Part shown: positions 4,363 through 6,360 of the stretch, piece after piece
Layout of the letters: the number at the start of each line of letters is the position of its first letter
How positions within the stretch are numbered: position 1 is the first letter of the stretch
Source of the DNA: an uncultured Rhodobiaceae bacterium
GTDB lineage: Archaea > Thermoplasmatota > Poseidoniia > Poseidoniales > Poseidoniaceae
Length of the DNA: 6,360 bases
NCBI GenBank assembly: GCA_937911445.1
Contig: CALDQY010000312.1
Location: forward strand, 1-6,360
Reading direction: 5' to 3'
Translations under genes and position numbers: made by a program
The notes under the pieces: model-generated
Told to the model about the DNA's origin: nothing
Databases searched by the model: none
What the model saw: the letters and a program-made list of their open reading frames with translations, nothing else

Positions 4363-6360
4363 ATGGAGAGTGATGATACCTCCAAGGATACGATTGATTT
4401 GGAAACCTATCTTCCCACTTGGAAAGCTCTAGGATTCGATGCACCCTCCTTTCTAGAAGGTGCTGCCCAGCTGAAACCCTCCGAGTTCGCTGATTTACAA
4501 CGAACAGTTGAATCGGCCCAGCTTCTCAAAGCCCGAATGAAACCGTTTGCATCCTCAATAGACATTCATCAGTTGATTGATGAATTTCGAAACCCAAACG
4601 ATTGGGAAGAAGTAGAAGACCAATTCAATCAATGGAGTACAACAAATGCTCCTTGGGAATCAGGATATTATCGCTGGTTTCCAAAATGGTCGATGAATGA
4701 AGAGTTGCAAGACCAATTCTGGAACATCATCAACATCGCTGCATTGCTCGATGAATCCAGCTGGACGTCACTGGACTTGCTTCTTCCTCTTCTTGCGCAA
4801 CCAGCGAACTATCCGAACATCCTCAATGAACTCGAACAACTCGTTCAGGATGAAGAGCGTCAACGTACGTTGATTGAAAAGGCAGTTCTGCAATTAAATC
4901 AAAAAGGATACGACGTCGCAATCCAATCGTCAAGAATCATCGAACAATTTGATGAAATCGAGAAACATCAAACTTACTCAAACCGAATGGATTTGCTGCG
5001 ATTGCAGATACAATCCGACATCTTTCCATTTGATCCAATCCTTGCTGAAACCTTCGTCGGCCGAGCCAACGACCTCGTTGCATCACCATCCGACGAGATT
5101 GAAACACTCGAGAAAAATGTTGCAACAATTTCTACACATCTCCAAACCCGCCTCAGTGAAATGAATACTATGCTACGTCAATGGCAATCCGAGGGTTATA
5201 CGTACGAGGAACGATTGCGAATTCTCCCAGAAGATTTGTTAGAGTGGGAACATCTTTTACCCGAAATAGAACAACAATATCACCGTCATTCTGGTGCTTT
5301 AGAACGATGGAACGAGATTAAGACGTTGTGGAATCACCAGGACGCTTCAATCGATCGAATTGTTGGAAAGATTGAGCATACGGATGTCTTTTTGGATAAA
5401 ATCGATGCATTGGAGCAGCAATGGACTGAAAAGGAACTTCAAGGCGCTTCCTTGATTGAACGGTGGGAACAATTTGGATTTGATATGGATGTCTGGCGAT
5501 ACAAAATGACACATGATCCACGCCAAGGCCTTGAAGAATTGAATCTTCAACTTCCTCTCTACAAGCGGGCAAATGAACTGCTTGAGGGCATGTTGCAACT
5601 CGACACCTCTCTTGGAGGCGAGGAAGAATCTGAGAGGCGTTCAACCATCCTTCGAACCATGGATTTGGACAATGATTTGCTCGATGAAATGGAGCAATGG
5701 TTGAGCAAGAAAACATTACGGAACACTCGCCATCGACGAATGCTCCAGGCAGAATGGGAGCGAGCAGGCCGTGCGGGTAAAGTTGATTCAGAAAAGACGT
5801 TTTCTGATTTGCATTCCTTTGAGCATGCCGTCGCTTCGATTGAGCATCAGTCGCACCATCTCATTGCAAGTGGTGTGACCTCTCATGCGGTCGAGCGAAC
5901 CAAAGCAGAGTTGTTACGTCTCGAGGGGCGTGGTTGGAATGTTACAGAATTACTACAACTTCTCAACGAGCAACCAGACGCTTTCTTCCAACAGTTCCCA
6001 AAAGCAATGGAATCTATGTCACGTATCGTAGCAACACAGCGGAGGATCGCCAAACTCGATTGGCGACGTGACGTTCATCGCGCTGGAGAAATTAGTTTAC
6101 ATGTTCGTAATCCATTGCGGTTGGCCAAAATTGAACAACAAATTCCAGCATTGATTCGCCATCTCGCAGATCGAGAGATCGAGGATGAAACGTATTCTTA
6201 CCCATCCTGGCTTCCTGAGCAGCGCCCAGTTCTTCTCCCTCGTGAACAATCACTGATACGAAAAGTGCCAGCAAAGGTCCAACCACAGTCCACTCTCGAA
6301 GAAGCCCATGAAGCCATGCTTGAGGCCATGGAGACCGAGCCTGAGAGGGACCTTGAGGAG
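4363..6360 (+). CDS. Large alpha-helical repeat protein of unknown function (3' end beyond window)
   Basis: The frame is open from the ATG at 4363 to the last base, giving 666 codons with no stop; the C-terminus is missing. I do not recognise the family. The translation is hydrophilic and rich in Glu, Gln, Leu and Trp, and looks almost wholly helical. It has no signal peptide or membrane segment, no Walker A motif, and no obvious catalytic signature. A motif of hydrophobic/Trp-rich helix, then G-[FYW]-[DNT], then a long helix recurs at G24, G182, G278, G372 and G524. Weaker versions occur at G101 and G469. From 182 to 469 the spacing is 94-97 residues. After residue about 600 there is a Pro-rich linker (YPSWLPEQRPVLLP), then an acidic stretch that leaves the window. 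The regular helical units suggest a spectrin-like or other helical scaffold. The strong ribosome-binding site and lack of interruptions argue that it is a real, expressed gene. Confidence 0.85.
   Translation, partial: MESDDTSKDTIDLETYLPTWKALGFDAPSFLEGAAQLKPSEFADLQRTVESAQLLKARMKPFASSIDIHQLIDEFRNPNDWEEVEDQFNQWSTTNAPWESGYYRWFPKWSMNEELQDQFWNIINIAALLDESSWTSLDLLLPLLAQPANYPNILNELEQLVQDEERQRTLIEKAVLQLNQKGYDVAIQSSRIIEQFDEIEKHQTYSNRMDLLRLQIQSDIFPFDPILAETFVGRANDLVASPSDEIETLEKNVATISTHLQTRLSEMNTMLRQWQSEGYTYEERLRILPEDLLEWEHLLPEIEQQYHRHSGALERWNEIKTLWNHQDASIDRIVGKIEHTDVFLDKIDALEQQWTEKELQGASLIERWEQFGFDMDVWRYKMTHDPRQGLEELNLQLPLYKRANELLEGMLQLDTSLGGEEESERRSTILRTMDLDNDLLDEMEQWLSKKTLRNTRHRRMLQAEWERAGRAGKVDSEKTFSDLHSFEHAVASIEHQSHHLIASGVTSHAVERTKAELLRLEGRGWNVTELLQLLNEQPDAFFQQFPKAMESMSRIVATQRRIAKLDWRRDVHRAGEISLHVRNPLRLAKIEQQIPALIRHLADREIEDETYSYPSWLPEQRPVLLPREQSLIRKVPAKVQPQSTLEEAHEAMLEAMETEPERDLEE

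Noticed and set aside
5318..5716. 132-codon minus-strand open frame inside the large helical protein gene
   Set aside because: The opposing frame is uninterrupted for 666 codons with a strong ribosome-binding site; this one is Cys/His/Pro-rich without a domain.
4363..6360. SMC/Rad50-like ATPase
   Set aside because: The coiled-coil look suggested it, but no Walker A motif occurs in the N-terminal part, where these proteins carry it, and frequent Gly/Pro breaks argue against one long coiled coil.

Overview
The window holds five protein-coding genes and almost no spare DNA. I see no tRNA, rRNA, CRISPR, insertion sequence or phage gene. Gene density, moderate base composition, a TTG start and the gene types suggest a compact-genome planktonic prokaryote. 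A marine archaeon such as the Poseidoniales (Marine Group II) is my leading guess: the large helical-repeat protein and the lack of clear -35/-10 promoters are compatible with it. No gene here proves the domain of life, so treat this as weak inference.

Layout. (1) At 28-828 (+) is a single-domain voltage-gated cation channel of the bacterial NaV (NaChBac/NavAb) type. It has an S4 voltage sensor, a TLESWS selectivity filter and a C-terminal coiled coil. (2) Facing it on the minus strand is a probable three-gene operon, read from 4189 down to 829. It encodes a membrane-anchored protein with about 14 TPR-like repeats (757 aa), a thioredoxin-fold peroxiredoxin-like protein with a CNHC active site, and a VOC (glyoxalase-superfamily) protein with an N-terminal four-cysteine DUF1289-like knuckle. 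The channel and VOC stop codons abut with no base between them. (3) A 173-bp divergent intergenic region (4190-4362) carries an imperfect inverted repeat flanked by two TTTCGAA copies. (4) From 4363 (+) to the window edge runs an open frame of at least 666 codons. It encodes a Trp- and Glu-rich, almost wholly helical protein of unknown function, with a recurring G-aromatic-D/N/T motif spaced about 95 residues apart in its middle. It is the least explained item in the window.

How the genes may work together. The thioredoxin-like and VOC genes are closely coupled (4 nt between stop and preferred start) and both carry cysteine motifs, so a shared redox or small-molecule detoxification role is plausible but inferred. 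The TPR protein and the large helical protein are divergently transcribed from one control region, and both look like scaffolds. A functional link is possible but rests only on position. The channel appears to be an independent unit. Three of the five genes have a GGAGG/GGAAG-type ribosome-binding site exactly 7 nt from the preferred start, which I used to choose starts for the channel and VOC genes.
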